DNA of 64,000 nt from the NCBI RefSeq assembly GCF_018343525.1, contig NZ_JAGYPH010000002.1:992001-1056000 (forward strand). The letters run 5' to 3'. The position numbers and the translations under genes are program-made. Positions within the stretch are counted from its first letter, which is position 1; every line of letters starts with the position of its first letter. Below the pieces are notes generated by a model that had not been told where the DNA came from, did no database searches, and was given only the letters and a program-made list of their open reading frames with translations. Source of the stretch: Lederbergia citrea (lineage in GTDB: Bacteria; Bacillota; Bacilli; Bacillales; Bacillaceae_C). Positions 45,932 through 55,966 of the stretch are shown here, piece by piece.

Positions 45932-47015
45932 CTTTTTTCACCTTCCTTGCGATTAAAACGAGCAGTAATAAAAGGGGAATATAAATAAAATTAATAATGA
46001 CCCCTACATTCCCGAGCAGTTGAAGGAATGCACTAATTTGTTTTCTTGTTTGGAATAGTGAGGAAGTAAGGACTAGTACTACAATAGAAATCCCAATTAA
46101 GGCTTTTCGTTGGGTAATTTTGATTGTCTTTTTCATTATTCTGCTGGCGCACCATAAAGGGATACAAATATTCGGTAAAATCACGAGAAACCACGTAGCG
46201 ATGCCAATGTATTCAAAGCGCCAAAGGAAGGATAGCTTCACAATTTTCCAAATGGATATGGTTGCCCAAATAATATGTCGCAATTGTGGTTCACTGTAAT
46301 AGCCGAAAGAGATAAAAATAATGAATAAATATATAAATCCGGTCGCTAAATTTCCTAAATGAGCCCATTTTTTTGCTTTTTTCCCATCTTGAATGAAGGG
46401 ATAAAAAATGAGTAGTGCCTCATATCCAATAAAAGAAAGGGATAATTGAAAGGATGCTTTCATAATTGATTTTAACGAATGATCGAGTACAGGTAAAAAA
46501 TCGGTGTAATCGGAATACGGCACTGCAAATAAAAATGTAAAATAAACATATATAGGTAGGATAACGCTAAAAAATGATATCCCAACAATCGTTTTGAAAC
46601 CGCCATTTACAATATATATAGCAAGCAGTAAAAAACTGAAAGTGAACCAAAAAACACTTAAATCTTCAAAAAACCATACTTGGAGAATTTCAATATACGT
46701 CCGGATAACCCCAATCACTATTGCAGTGAAATATATGGCGATAACCACATTAAAAAGCCGCCCGAAAATTTTTCCGTACACAAAATAATGCGTCTGGATT
46801 AAATCGCCCTTCCCCAATTCAATAACTTTGAAAATAATAAATAAAACAATAGTTGTACCGAGTGTTGCAATGATAACGGCTATCCAAGAATCATAACCGG
46901 CACTGTTGGCAACCTCACGTTGGAATCCGAGAATACCAATGCCGATCTGTACCGAATGAATGACGAAGAAGACAAGAAAAGGTGCAATTTGTTGCTTTTT
47001 AGGTATAGAATCCAT
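45921..47015 (-). CDS. spore germination permease (GerB type)
   Basis: This 364-residue membrane protein of the APC-like spore germination family has ten predicted helices. It begins KKQQIAPFLVFFVIHSVQIG and contains GILGFQREVANSAGYDSWIA, the conserved N-terminal core. In B. subtilis, GerAB-type subunits bind the germinant amino acid or sugar in the inner spore membrane. It lies 21 bp after the A subunit gene. Confidence 0.93.
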   Translation of the reverse strand: MDSIPKKQQIAPFLVFFVIHSVQIGIGILGFQREVANSAGYDSWIAVIIATLGTTIVLFIIFKVIELGKGDLIQTHYFVYGKIFGRLFNVVIAIYFTAIVIGVIRTYIEILQVWFFEDLSVFWFTFSFLLLAIYIVNGGFKTIVGISFFSVILPIYVYFTFLFAVPYSDYTDFLPVLDHSLKSIMKASFQLSLSFIGYEALLIFYPFIQDGKKAKKWAHLGNLATGFIYLFIIFISFGYYSEPQLRHIIWATISIWKIVKLSFLWRFEYIGIATWFLVILPNICIPLWCASRIMKKTIKITQRKALIGISIVVLVLTSSLFQTRKQISAFLQLLGNVGVIINFIYIPLLLLLVLIARKVKKGEK

Positions 47016-47036
47016 TACTTATTGCCTCCACCTTTT

Positions 47037-48551
47037 TCATTCATCAATATCCCTCATTTTATTTGCGTCCTTCGGCCGGAAGCGGATAGGCTGTTGAGTC
47101 TGCAAATATCCAGGACGTTTATATCTTTTGGCAAACGGGGCTTTAATGATTGAATCTTTTAGATCATTGAAACGGGGAGGATAAATTGGCTCCATATAAG
47201 GCCTCCCAAGGGATGTAAGTTGGATTAAATGCGTCAAAAAGAAACAAATGCAAAAAACAATTCCGAGCAGCCCCCATAATTGAGCGAAAAGTAAAAAAGG
47301 AAAGCGGATAATCCGAATGGTCGAAGTAATTTTATAAACAGGTGTAGTAAATGCCGCCAATGCACCAAGAGCGACGAAAATCAATAAAACATTACTCGTC
47401 AAGCCTGCCTCTACCACTGCGGTACCAAGGACTATACCGCCGACGATACCAATCGTCTGGCCAATTTTTGTCGGAAGACGCGCACCCGCTTCCCGCAGTA
47501 ACTCAATACTGAATTCTAAAAAAAGAGCTTCTAAAATTGGTGGGAAAGGAACAGTTTCCCGTGAACTTACTAGTGGAGCCATTAAATCCTTTGGTATGAT
47601 TTCAGGATGATACGTTAATATCGCAACATATAATGGGGTGGCCAATATCGAAAAAGTGACCCCAATAATTCTTAAAAGCCTAATAAAAGTGGACAAAACC
47701 CAATTATTTAAATAATCTTCATAAGAAACAAAATACGAAATGATGGTTGTAGGCCCCAAAAGTGCAAATGGCGAGCCGTTAACGAGAACAACAACTTTTC
47801 CTTCCACAAGATCACTAGCTACTTTTGCAGGATTTTCTGTACTTATCAGTTGAGGGAAAGGCGAATTATGATTCCCCACAATTGTTTCCTCAATAAAATG
47901 GCTATCAGTTATCTGGTCCATATCAATCTCTTTAATTCTTTGTCTCATCGTATCGATATTTTCAATATTGGTAAGACCGTCGAGATAAATGATGGCGACT
48001 CGTGTTTTCGTGAATGTCCCAACAATTAATTCTTCAATAACTAATTCTTTGACCGGAATGCGTGTCCTAATCAGATTAATATTTTGATCGATCGATTCAA
48101 CAAACGCCGCTCTTGGTCCTTCAATCGTGTACTCAATATCTAATGTTTCAATACTTCTTCCAACTTCCGCGGTTGCTGGAAGTAGGGCCACTTTTTTGTC
48201 ATCACCTTCGATTTTGATTAATATACAACCGGTCAGTATCTTATTTTCGATTTGGGCAGTATCAGAAGTAACAAAGACTTGGGCAGTTGGGACCAAGTTA
48301 TATAAATCCGCAAGCGTATGAAATTCCCCTTCGAGCAAATAAGGCAAAATATCTTCCGCGATAATGCTGGTGTTTACTAAGGTGGAAAAATATTCGATTG
48401 AAAATTTGACATTCGTACGCTGATTAGTAGCTTTTGACTGCATGTAATCTTTAGATTTATGTAATTGCTCTAAAAGAGAAGAAAGAGGTGCTTCGGATTG
48501 ACTCGTTTTTGATTCGGCCTTCTTTTTTTTATGCTTAAAGAATAAATTCAT
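47037..48551 (-). CDS. spore germination protein (GerA type)
   Basis: This 504-residue A subunit has a large cytoplasmic N-terminal domain (about 1-250) and a C-terminal membrane part of about five helices. PFPQLISTENPAKVASDLVE, GKVVVLVNGSPFALLGPTTI and RLPTKIGQTIGIVGGIVLG are family segments. The ATG at 48551 follows CGGAG; the GTG at 48581 is less likely. First gene of the operon, expressed in the forespore in known relatives. Confidence 0.93.
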   Translation of the reverse strand: MNLFFKHKKKKAESKTSQSEAPLSSLLEQLHKSKDYMQSKATNQRTNVKFSIEYFSTLVNTSIIAEDILPYLLEGEFHTLADLYNLVPTAQVFVTSDTAQIENKILTGCILIKIEGDDKKVALLPATAEVGRSIETLDIEYTIEGPRAAFVESIDQNINLIRTRIPVKELVIEELIVGTFTKTRVAIIYLDGLTNIENIDTMRQRIKEIDMDQITDSHFIEETIVGNHNSPFPQLISTENPAKVASDLVEGKVVVLVNGSPFALLGPTTIISYFVSYEDYLNNWVLSTFIRLLRIIGVTFSILATPLYVAILTYHPEIIPKDLMAPLVSSRETVPFPPILEALFLEFSIELLREAGARLPTKIGQTIGIVGGIVLGTAVVEAGLTSNVLLIFVALGALAAFTTPVYKITSTIRIIRFPFLLFAQLWGLLGIVFCICFFLTHLIQLTSLGRPYMEPIYPPRFNDLKDSIIKAPFAKRYKRPGYLQTQQPIRFRPKDANKMRDIDE

Positions 48552-48632
48552 CTTATTATCATCTCCGGAACATGGATCCACTAATTCCTATAGTTTCCTG
48601 AACTGGGCAAAATATGCGGGCTTAAACTGGGT

Positions 48633-48666
48633 AAAAAAAAAGAAGCAAGTCAGGCCGCTTCTTTTT
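48633..48666 (-). terminator. intrinsic terminator after the coat protein genes
   Basis: On the minus strand AAGAAGC pairs with GCTTCTT around GGCCTGACTT, followed by a long T-run. AACTGGG-nAAA is also repeated 24 bp apart at 48601-48635. Confidence 0.85.
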
Positions 48667-48674
48667 GAAAAGTA

Positions 48675-49022
48675 TTATTGTACTTGCCCGCCGTACGGAA
48701 ATTGAGATGAATAGCCCGCATGCTGCTGGTATGACTGCTGAATCTTTTGTGCATCTTGTGCTTCAAATTTATACCAGCCTTTTTGGAACATCTCATTAAA
48801 GAGATTACGCTGCATTTGCTGTGTCTCGTTAAAGATCGCCATTAAATCTTCATATAGATGCTGATGACTTGCTTCATGTAGTGCAGTTGTATAAGCGTCA
48901 GTCATGTACTTTTCAGTGGCTAACATATCATTTAGAAAATCGCGCTCATTCATCTGTGGGGTTTTAGGGACTTGTGTCTTTGGATTTTGGATTTTTTGCA
49001 TATTTGGATTTTGGTTTTGCAT
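48675..49022 (-). CDS. CotF-like spore coat protein
   Basis: This 115-residue protein has a Gln/Asn/Pro-rich N-terminus, then the coat-F domain (MNERDFLNDMLATEKYMTDA, YTTALHEASHQHLYEDLMAI, MQRNLFNEMFQKGWYKFEA) and a Gln/Tyr-rich tail. Such proteins are made in the mother cell and packed in the coat. Partner of the gene at 49039, 16 bp upstream on the same strand. Confidence 0.9.
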   Translation of the reverse strand: MQNQNPNMQKIQNPKTQVPKTPQMNERDFLNDMLATEKYMTDAYTTALHEASHQHLYEDLMAIFNETQQMQRNLFNEMFQKGWYKFEAQDAQKIQQSYQQHAGYSSQFPYGGQVQ

Positions 49023-49038
49023 ACGATCTACCTCCTTG

Positions 49039-49314
49039 TTATTGCATTACACTATTGGAGTGCTGTTTTTCTTGTAAATGATAAAGGATTTTTTCGTAAT
49101 GACGCTGATGCATTTGACCGCAAGAATCCAAGACTGTTTTGATTTGTTGGTCCTGGCACTGGGTAGCTGCAAAATGAGCTTTTTTCATTGCCAGCAAGTT
49201 CCACGCCAGCATGTCATTGATATAAGCAAAATCCTTCGTTGTTATCACGTGTGGCGGCTGTTGCATGACGTTTTGCTGATTTTGTGGTTGCTGATTTATT
49301 TGTTGATTTTGCAT
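49039..49314 (-). CDS. small CotF-related spore coat protein
   Basis: This 91-residue protein has a Gln/Asn-rich N-terminus (MQNQQINQQPQNQQNVMQQP). A coat-F-like helical domain follows (TTKDFAYINDMLAWNLLAMK, KAHFAATQCQDQQIKTVLDS), ending HYEKILYHLQEKQHS. AAAGGAGGAAA precedes the ATG. CATGCTA in the upstream region may be part of a sporulation sigma promoter; this is weak. Confidence 0.85.
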   Translation of the reverse strand: MQNQQINQQPQNQQNVMQQPPHVITTKDFAYINDMLAWNLLAMKKAHFAATQCQDQQIKTVLDSCGQMHQRHYEKILYHLQEKQHSNSVMQ

Positions 49315-49462
49315 AAAGGGTTTCCTCCTTTGCTTTTACATATATAGCATGCCTGCTGATTCTTTTTTTATGTACATATAAGTAAAAGCCAACACAAAAT
49401 GATGAAAAAATGATACAATTGAAAGGGTTTTCAATAGAGAAAGTGTGTAGGGGGAGTTCACC

Positions 49463-50380
49463 ATGGAACATTACTTACGAAATTTATTTTTATTTTTATC
49501 AAAAAATAGATTCTTTACGAGGTTAGCCAAAAAGTATGGATTGCGTTTTGGCGCTGCCAGGTTTGTGGCAGGGGAAACAGGAGAACAAGCATTCAATGTG
49601 ATTAAAGATTTAAACAAACAAGGGTTATCTGTAACGATTGATTATTTGGGAGAATTTGTTGATAACGAAAAGGAAGCAAATGAAATGGCTGATAACTCCA
49701 TTAAAGCGATTGAAGCAATAGGTAGGGAAGGGCTTGATTCCCAGTTGTCTTTAAAACTTACCTCTATGGGCATGGACATATCCGATGAGCTCGTCTTTAA
49801 AAATATGCGGAGAATAATGGATGTGGCAAAGGAAAATCGTGTATTTGTAACGATTGATATGGAAGATTTCGCTCGCTGTGAGAAAACCTTAAAAATCTTT
49901 AAAACACTAAAAACGGAATACGATAATATTGGCACTGTCATCCAGGCATATTTATATCGTACGGAGACGGATATGATTGATTTGAGCGATTACTCACCTA
50001 ATCTTCGACTCGTAAAAGGTGCCTATAAAGAATCACCAGAAGTCGCTTTTCCTGAAAAGGCGGATGTCGATGAAAATTTCAAAAAAATCATTAAAATGCA
50101 CTTATTAAATGGTCATTATACGGCGATTGCCACTCACGATGAAGCAATGATCCAATTTACGAAACAATTCGTAAAGGACAATCATATCCCAAATGATCAA
50201 TTTGAATTTCAAATGCTTTATGGCATAAGGATTGAGCGCCAACTCGAGCTTGTGAAAGAAGGGTATAAAATGCGTGTATATGTACCATATGGAACCGATT
50301 GGTATGGCTATTTTATGCGCAGGCTTGCAGAGCGACCTGCGAATGTCGCTTTTGTTTTAAAAGGCATATTTAATAAATGA
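49463..50380 (+). CDS. fadM: proline dehydrogenase
   Basis: This 305-residue FAD enzyme oxidises proline to pyrroline-5-carboxylate. Motifs are RFVAGETGEQAF, LSLKLTSMG, VFVTIDMEDF, RLVKGAYKESP, YTAIATHDEA, EFQMLYGIR and the substrate-binding ending YFMRRLAERPANVAFVLKGI. The ATG at 49463 follows AGGGGGAG. In B. subtilis the homologue fadM (yusM) lies beside fadN-fadA-fadE, as here, so the symbol follows that synteny. Confidence 0.92.
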   Translation: MEHYLRNLFLFLSKNRFFTRLAKKYGLRFGAARFVAGETGEQAFNVIKDLNKQGLSVTIDYLGEFVDNEKEANEMADNSIKAIEAIGREGLDSQLSLKLTSMGMDISDELVFKNMRRIMDVAKENRVFVTIDMEDFARCEKTLKIFKTLKTEYDNIGTVIQAYLYRTETDMIDLSDYSPNLRLVKGAYKESPEVAFPEKADVDENFKKIIKMHLLNGHYTAIATHDEAMIQFTKQFVKDNHIPNDQFEFQMLYGIRIERQLELVKEGYKMRVYVPYGTDWYGYFMRRLAERPANVAFVLKGIFNK

Positions 50381-50386
50381 GGTGCC

Positions 50387-50420
50387 AGTTCTGCTTGATT
50401 TATCAAGCAGAACTACTTTT
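50387..50420 (+). terminator. intrinsic terminator after proline dehydrogenase
   Basis: AGTTCTGCTTGA pairs with TCAAGCAGAACT around TTTA, followed by ACTTTT. It separates fadM from the fadNAE unit. Confidence 0.85.
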
Positions 50421-50450
50421 AGAAAATTTGCTATTTTTGTGATTTTCGGA

Positions 50451-50479
50451 TTGCAAGTAAATGGGAAATTCGATATATT
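50451..50479 (+). promoter_or_regulatory. candidate sigma-A promoter of fadNAE
   Basis: TTGCAA and TATATT are separated by 17 bp. Transcription would start near 50486, leaving a leader of about 80 nt that carries the FadR-type operator. Confidence 0.55.
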
Positions 50480-50526
50480 AAGATTAATCATCATTCATTC
50501 ATAGGGAAAATTTTTTAATCATAAAA

Positions 50527-50544
50527 TGAATGAGTGTTCATTCA
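50527..50544. promoter_or_regulatory. FadR (YsiA)-type operator TGAATGAGTGTTCATTCA
   Basis: Two 7-bp arms, TGAATGA and TCATTCA, flank a 4-bp centre, matching the B. subtilis FadR box TGAATGAMTANTCATTCA closely. It lies 23 bp before the fadN start, and a partial copy TCATTCATTCA lies at 50490. In B. subtilis long-chain acyl-CoA releases FadR from such sites. Confidence 0.8.
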
Positions 50545-50567
50545 ACGTTTTAAAGGAGGTATTTTCA

Positions 50568-52952
50568 TTGACGTATAGCATTAACAAGGCAGCTGTTCTA
50601 GGATCCGGAGTAATGGGTTCGGGAATCGCCGCACATCTTGCGAACATTGGCATTCCAGTGCTTCTCCTAGATATCGTTCCGAAAGAGTTGACAGCTGATG
50701 AAGAAGCAAAAGGCTTAACGTTGGAAGATCAAGTTGTTCGAAACCGGTCTACGGATACTGCAGTCCAAAAGCTTTTAAAACAAAAACCGGCTCCGCTTAC
50801 TCACAAAGACAATACTGCATTGATTACAACTGGGAATTTCGAAGACGATTTGAATAAGTTATCGGATGTGGATTGGATTATTGAAGTTGTGGTGGAAAAC
50901 CTCGAAGTCAAAAAGCAAGTGTTTGCACAAGTGGATCAATTTAGGAAACAGGGAAGTATGGTCAGCTCAAACACGTCTGGTATTTCGGTGGAAGCGATGG
51001 CCGAAGGACGGTCAGAAAACTTCCAGCAGCATTTTATGGGTACGCATTTTTTCAATCCACCGCGTTATTTGAAATTGCTCGAAATCATACCGACTGCAAA
51101 AACAGATCCAGAAGTACTTCAATTTATGAGAAAATTCAGTGAGGATGTGCTTGGGAAAGGTGTGGTCATTGCAAAAGATACACCAAACTTTATCGCCAAC
51201 CGCATTGGAACTTACGGACTGCTTGTCACTGTGCGGGAAATGCTGAAAGGCGGCTTCAGTATTGGTGAAGTAGATTCGATTACCGGCACACTCATTGGCC
51301 GTCCGAAAAGCGCTACATTTCGCACATTAGATGTTGTTGGCCTTGATACGTTTATTCATGTCGCTAATAATGTTTATGAACAAGTTGAAGGAGAAGAGCA
51401 AAAAGTATTTGAAGTTCCTGCATTTATGAAGAAAATGCATAAAAACGGCTGGCTTGGCAGCAAATCAGGGCAAGGTTTTTACCTGAAAAAAGGTAAAGCT
51501 ATTCTTGAACTCAATCCCGAAACGATGGAGTATGAAGAACAGAAAAAGCTAAAAACGCCGGGGCTGGAAATGTCGAAGCAAGTAAAAGGAACAGCGCAAA
51601 AAATGAAAGCGCTTGTATACTCAGCTGATAAGGCTGGTAAACTCCTCTGGGACATCACGGCTCCTGTATTGGCCATTTCGGCAGAACTGCTTGGTGATAT
51701 TGCCGATGATCTTCTTTCCATCGATCAGGCGATGAAATGGGGATTCGGCTGGAAGATGGGCCCATTTGAAACGTGGGATGCGATCGGTGTTGAGAAATCT
51801 ATTCAAAAGATGGAAGCGGAAGGCATGACCGTTCCAGCATGGATTAAAGAAATGCTAGCCCAAGGATATTCCAATTTTTATAAAGAGGAAAATGGAAAAG
51901 AATATTATTATTCCAATGGTGAATATCGGGAAATTATAAAAAATCCGAAAGAGATAGATTTAAAGCTATTAAAAAAACAAGGGAAATTGCTCAAGAAAAA
52001 TAGTGGTGCAAGTTTAATAGATATAGGCGATGGTGTAGTTCTGCTTGAATTCCATTCACCAAATAATGCGATTGGCTTTGATATTATTCAAATGATCAAT
52101 TATGCAGTTGAAGAAACGGAAAAAAAATATAAAGGTCTCGTCATCGGAAACCAAGGGAAACACTTCTGTGTCGGTGCTAACCTAGCAATGATTTTGATGG
52201 CCGCACAAGATGATGAGATTTTCGAAGTCGATATGGTCGTTCGCCAATTTCAGCAGGCGATGATGAAAATTAAATATAGTAGCAAGCCTGTTGTCGCTGC
52301 CCCATTTGGCATGACGCTCGGCGGCGGCGCTGAAGTCTGTCTGCCGACAGCTCATATCCAGGCTTCGATGGAAACGTATATGGGACTTGTTGAAGTTGGC
52401 GTCGGTGTCATTCCAGGTGGAGGAGGAAATAAAGAATTATATATTAAAACATTAAAAGAGATGCCAAAAGGAATTGAATTCGACCTGCAAAAAGTTGCGA
52501 ACAAGGTGTTTGAAACGGTCGCTATGGCAAAAGTATCGACTTCAGCTGAAGAAGCAGCGGTAAATCAATTTCTTAACAAAGCTGATGGGATCAGCATAAA
52601 TGGCGACCATTTACTGTATGATGCAAAGCAAGTCGCTCTTGCAATGTATGAACAAGGATATAAACCGCCTATACGGGAAAAAGTTCCTGTCACAGGGGAA
52701 ACGGGATATGCGACCTTGCTGCTAGGAGCAGAAGCGATGCGTCTCTCCGGCTATATTTCTGACCATGATATGAAAATTGCCAAAAAACTCGCCTATGTCA
52801 TTGCGGGAGGAAAGGTGCCATATGGAACAGAGGTTGATGAACAATATTTGTTAGACATAGAACGGGAAGCATTTTTAAGTCTTGTTGCTGAGACGAAGTC
52901 ACAACAGCGGATGCAGCATATGCTTGTAAAAGGCAAGCCACTGAGAAACTAA
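50568..52952 (+). CDS. fadN: 3-hydroxyacyl-CoA dehydrogenase/enoyl-CoA hydratase FadN
   Basis: This is a 794-residue fusion. The N-terminal NAD-binding Rossmann domain has KAAVLGSGVMGSGIAAHLAN, and 3-hydroxyacyl-CoA dehydrogenase motifs include SSNTSGISV, GTHFFNPPRYLKLLEIIP and AKDTPNFIANRIGTYG. The C-terminal crotonase domain (about 480-700) has GNQGKHFCVGANLAM and FGMTLGGGAEVCLP. TTG at 50568 lies 7 bp after AAAGGAGGT; an ATG at 50526 would overlap the operator. It performs the middle steps of beta-oxidation. Confidence 0.95.
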   Translation: MTYSINKAAVLGSGVMGSGIAAHLANIGIPVLLLDIVPKELTADEEAKGLTLEDQVVRNRSTDTAVQKLLKQKPAPLTHKDNTALITTGNFEDDLNKLSDVDWIIEVVVENLEVKKQVFAQVDQFRKQGSMVSSNTSGISVEAMAEGRSENFQQHFMGTHFFNPPRYLKLLEIIPTAKTDPEVLQFMRKFSEDVLGKGVVIAKDTPNFIANRIGTYGLLVTVREMLKGGFSIGEVDSITGTLIGRPKSATFRTLDVVGLDTFIHVANNVYEQVEGEEQKVFEVPAFMKKMHKNGWLGSKSGQGFYLKKGKAILELNPETMEYEEQKKLKTPGLEMSKQVKGTAQKMKALVYSADKAGKLLWDITAPVLAISAELLGDIADDLLSIDQAMKWGFGWKMGPFETWDAIGVEKSIQKMEAEGMTVPAWIKEMLAQGYSNFYKEENGKEYYYSNGEYREIIKNPKEIDLKLLKKQGKLLKKNSGASLIDIGDGVVLLEFHSPNNAIGFDIIQMINYAVEETEKKYKGLVIGNQGKHFCVGANLAMILMAAQDDEIFEVDMVVRQFQQAMMKIKYSSKPVVAAPFGMTLGGGAEVCLPTAHIQASMETYMGLVEVGVGVIPGGGGNKELYIKTLKEMPKGIEFDLQKVANKVFETVAMAKVSTSAEEAAVNQFLNKADGISINGDHLLYDAKQVALAMYEQGYKPPIREKVPVTGETGYATLLLGAEAMRLSGYISDHDMKIAKKLAYVIAGGKVPYGTEVDEQYLLDIEREAFLSLVAETKSQQRMQHMLVKGKPLRN

Positions 52953-52979
52953 GTTTACTAGAAGGCGAGGGAGTACAAC

Positions 52980-54155
52980 ATGCGTGAAGCAGTCATTGTC
53001 GCCGGTGCAAGAACGCCGGTTGGTAGAGCGAAAAAAGGAACACTTGCCAATACGCGTCCAGATGATCTTGGTGCATTGGCGGTGAAAGAAACAATCAAAC
53101 GCGCCGGGAATTATGAAGGCAATATCGATGACTTAATTTTTGGCTGTGCCATGCCTGAAGCTGAACAAGGGCTTAATATGGCAAGGAATATCGGCGGACT
53201 TGCAGGTCTTCCGGATACTGTGCCGGCGATTACAATTAACCGTTATTGTTCATCAGGCTTGCAATCGGTTGCCTATGCTGCGGAGAGAATTATGCTTGGG
53301 GCTTCGGACACAATCATCGCCGGAGGAGCAGAGTCTATGAGCCTTGTACCGATGATGGGGCATGTCGTCCGTCCAAATATTAGACTTGCAGAAACGGCTC
53401 CTGAATATTATATGGGAATGGGCCATACGGCTGAACAAGTAGCAAAAAAGTTCGGTATTACGCGCGAAGACCAAGATGCATTTGCGGTTCGCAGTCATCA
53501 AAAGGCGGCAAAAGCAATAGCTGAAGGTAAGTTTAATGATGAAATCGTGACAGTTCCGATTACCACTCGCACTGTGGGGGCTGACCATAAGCTAAAGGAA
53601 AGTAATATTGAATTTACAACGGACGAAGGAGTCCGTCCAAACACGAATATGGAAGTTCTCGCAAAACTTCGCCCGGCTTTTTCGGCAACAGGGTCGGTAA
53701 CGGCTGGTAACTCATCGCAAACGAGCGATGGAGCGGCGGCGGTGATGGTGATGGACCGTGAAAAAGCAAATTCGCTTGGACTGAAGCCGATGGTCAAATT
53801 CAGGTCCTTTGCTGTAGCGGGTGTACCACCGGAAATTATGGGAATTGGCCCCGTTGAAGCCATTCCTAAGGCATTAAAAATAGCTGGATTAGAACTTTCC
53901 GATATCGGCTTGTTTGAATTAAACGAAGCGTTTGCTTCACAGTCAATCCAAGTCATCAGAAAACTCGGTATTAATGAAGAAATCGTCAATGTGAACGGTG
54001 GCGCCATTGCTCTTGGTCATCCGCTAGGCTGCACAGGTACGAAGCTTACACTGACACTTGCGCATGAAATGAAGCGAAGGGATGTACAATTTGGCGTTGT
54101 CACGATGTGTATTGGTGGCGGTATGGGGGCTGCAGGAGTTTTTGAATTAATCTAA
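52980..54155 (+). CDS. fadA: acetyl-CoA C-acyltransferase (3-ketoacyl-CoA thiolase)
   Basis: This 391-residue thiolase begins [19 protein letters not shown]. The nucleophilic cysteine is in [20 protein letters not shown] (near residue 89), with the His motif [16 protein letters not shown] and the second cysteine in [13 protein letters not shown]. It releases acetyl-CoA in the last step of beta-oxidation. It lies 27 bp after fadN with a GAGGGAG-type site. Confidence 0.96.
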   Translation: MREAVIVAGARTPVGRAKKGTLANTRPDDLGALAVKETIKRAGNYEGNIDDLIFGCAMPEAEQGLNMARNIGGLAGLPDTVPAITINRYCSSGLQSVAYAAERIMLGASDTIIAGGAESMSLVPMMGHVVRPNIRLAETAPEYYMGMGHTAEQVAKKFGITREDQDAFAVRSHQKAAKAIAEGKFNDEIVTVPITTRTVGADHKLKESNIEFTTDEGVRPNTNMEVLAKLRPAFSATGSVTAGNSSQTSDGAAAVMVMDREKANSLGLKPMVKFRSFAVAGVPPEIMGIGPVEAIPKALKIAGLELSDIGLFELNEAFASQSIQVIRKLGINEEIVNVNGGAIALGHPLGCTGTKLTLTLAHEMKRRDVQFGVVTMCIGGGMGAAGVFELI

Positions 54156-54173
54156 GAATAGGAGGATCATATT

Positions 54174-55958
54174 ATGGTAAATGAAACAAAGAAGCTTATA
54201 AAAGGCGGGGCATTTTTAATAGAAGATATTACTGCTGATCAAATGTTTACCCCTGAGGACTACACGGATGAACAAAAAATGATTGCCAAAACAACCGAAG
54301 ACTTTGTCATCAATGAAGTCATGCCGGAAGTGGAACATATTGAAAACCACGAATTTGACCGTACTGTAAAACTACTTAAACAAGCAGGAGAACTCGGGCT
54401 GCTGGGGGCAGATGTTCCAGAAGAGTATGGCGGTCTTGCGCTTGATAAGATCAGTTCATCCCTTATTTCGGAAAAATTGTCTAGAGCAGGCGGATTCTCC
54501 ATTTCTCACGGTGCACATGTCGGAATCGGGTCACTTCCAATTGTATTATTCGGAAATGAAGAGCAAAAACAAAAATATTTGCCATCTTTGGCAACGGGCG
54601 AGTTATTGGCTGCTTATGCTTTGACAGAACCAGGCTCAGGATCAGATGCGCTCGGTGCAAAGACGAATGCAAAGCTAAATGATGCGGGCACCCATTATCT
54701 TTTAAACGGAGAAAAACAATGGATCACGAACTCTGCATTTGCCGATGTCTTTATCGTGTATGCGAAAATTGATGGAGAGCATTTTTCAGCCTTCATTGTA
54801 GAACGAGAATTTCCGGGTGTTTCATCAGGTTCTGAGGAAAAGAAAATGGGGATAAAGAGCTCCTCAACACGGACTTTAATTCTTGAAGACGCACAAGTGC
54901 CTGTTGAGAATTTACTCGGGGAAGCGGGTAAAGGCCATAGAATAGCTTTTAATATTTTAAATATTGGCCGCTATAAGCTTGGCGTTGGTGCAGTAGGCGG
55001 TTCAAAACGGGCACTGGATATTACATTGCAATATGCAAACCAGCGTAAGCAGTTTAAAACACCGATTTCTCAATTTAATTTGACGAAAGAAAAATTTGGA
55101 ACACTCGGCTCTGAAATATACGCAGCTGAGAGCTCCGTTTATCGTACAGTGGGCTTATTTGAAGATCGAATGAGCAAGCTGACAGAGGATCAAGTGAAAA
55201 ATGGGGCAGAAGTAGCCAGTTCAATTGCTGAATATGCAATTGAGTGTTCTTTGAATAAAATCTTCGCATCCGAAGTGCTCGATCATGTTGTTGATGAAGG
55301 TGTCCAAATTCATGGTGGCTACGGGTATATGCAGGAATATGAAATTGAACGAGCATACCGGGATTCTCGCATTAACCGCATTTTTGAAGGAACAAATGAA
55401 ATTAATCGCTTGCTCGTACCAGGGACATTTCTCCGCAAAGCATTCAAGGGAGAACTCCCGCTTTTACAAAAAGCACAAAGCCTTCAAGAAGAATTAATGA
55501 TGCTTATGCCAGAGGAACCAGGTGATGAGCCGCTAGATCAAGAGAAACACTTAGTTAGAGGGGCTAAAAAAGTCGCGCTCATGATTGCGGGACTTGGTGC
55601 TCAGAAATACGGTCAAGCGCTAGAAAAAGAGCAGGAGATCCTTGCGAAGCTAGCAGACATTGTATCCTTCGCCTATTCTATGGAATCAACAGTCCTGCGT
55701 ACTGAAAAAGCCATAGGTCGAGACGGCGTAGAAAAGAGCAATCAAAAGCTCCTTTATACACAAATTTTCTGTCAGGACTCAATTGTAAAAGTAGAGCAAC
55801 TGGCAAAAGAAAGCCTTGCCGCCATTGAAGAAGGTGATACATTCCGGATGATGAACTCAGCCCTCCGAAAATTAACACGCCACACACCAATCAATGTTAT
55901 CGCCAAGAAACGTGAAGCGGCAGATCGTTTGATTGCTGCGGAAAAGTTTGTTGTATAA
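54174..55958 (+). CDS. fadE: acyl-CoA dehydrogenase with C-terminal extension
   Basis: This 594-residue FAD enzyme performs the first oxidation step. YALTEPGSGSDALGAKTNAK is the flavin signature; IHGGYGYMQEYEIERAYRD and INRIFEGTNEINRLLVPG are conserved. The catalytic glutamate is probably in EGTNEIN. Residues after about 400 form an extra helical domain, as in the long FadE of B. subtilis. It is 18 bp after fadA; a terminator follows. Confidence 0.95.
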   Translation: MVNETKKLIKGGAFLIEDITADQMFTPEDYTDEQKMIAKTTEDFVINEVMPEVEHIENHEFDRTVKLLKQAGELGLLGADVPEEYGGLALDKISSSLISEKLSRAGGFSISHGAHVGIGSLPIVLFGNEEQKQKYLPSLATGELLAAYALTEPGSGSDALGAKTNAKLNDAGTHYLLNGEKQWITNSAFADVFIVYAKIDGEHFSAFIVEREFPGVSSGSEEKKMGIKSSSTRTLILEDAQVPVENLLGEAGKGHRIAFNILNIGRYKLGVGAVGGSKRALDITLQYANQRKQFKTPISQFNLTKEKFGTLGSEIYAAESSVYRTVGLFEDRMSKLTEDQVKNGAEVASSIAEYAIECSLNKIFASEVLDHVVDEGVQIHGGYGYMQEYEIERAYRDSRINRIFEGTNEINRLLVPGTFLRKAFKGELPLLQKAQSLQEELMMLMPEEPGDEPLDQEKHLVRGAKKVALMIAGLGAQKYGQALEKEQEILAKLADIVSFAYSMESTVLRTEKAIGRDGVEKSNQKLLYTQIFCQDSIVKVEQLAKESLAAIEEGDTFRMMNSALRKLTRHTPINVIAKKREAADRLIAAEKFVV

Positions 55959-55966
55959 ATCAGTTT

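Noticed and set aside
49214..49471. 85-residue frame antisense across the coat gene start
   Set aside because: Same strand but different frame from the coat genes, no ribosome binding site, covers the divergent promoter region.
50526..50567. ATG at 50526 as start of fadN
   Set aside because: The codons cover the FadR operator; the TTG at 50568 has a near-consensus AAAGGAGGT and matches family N-termini.
53498..54007. 169-residue frame antisense to fadA
   Set aside because: Fully inside a strongly conserved thiolase gene; a codon-bias shadow.
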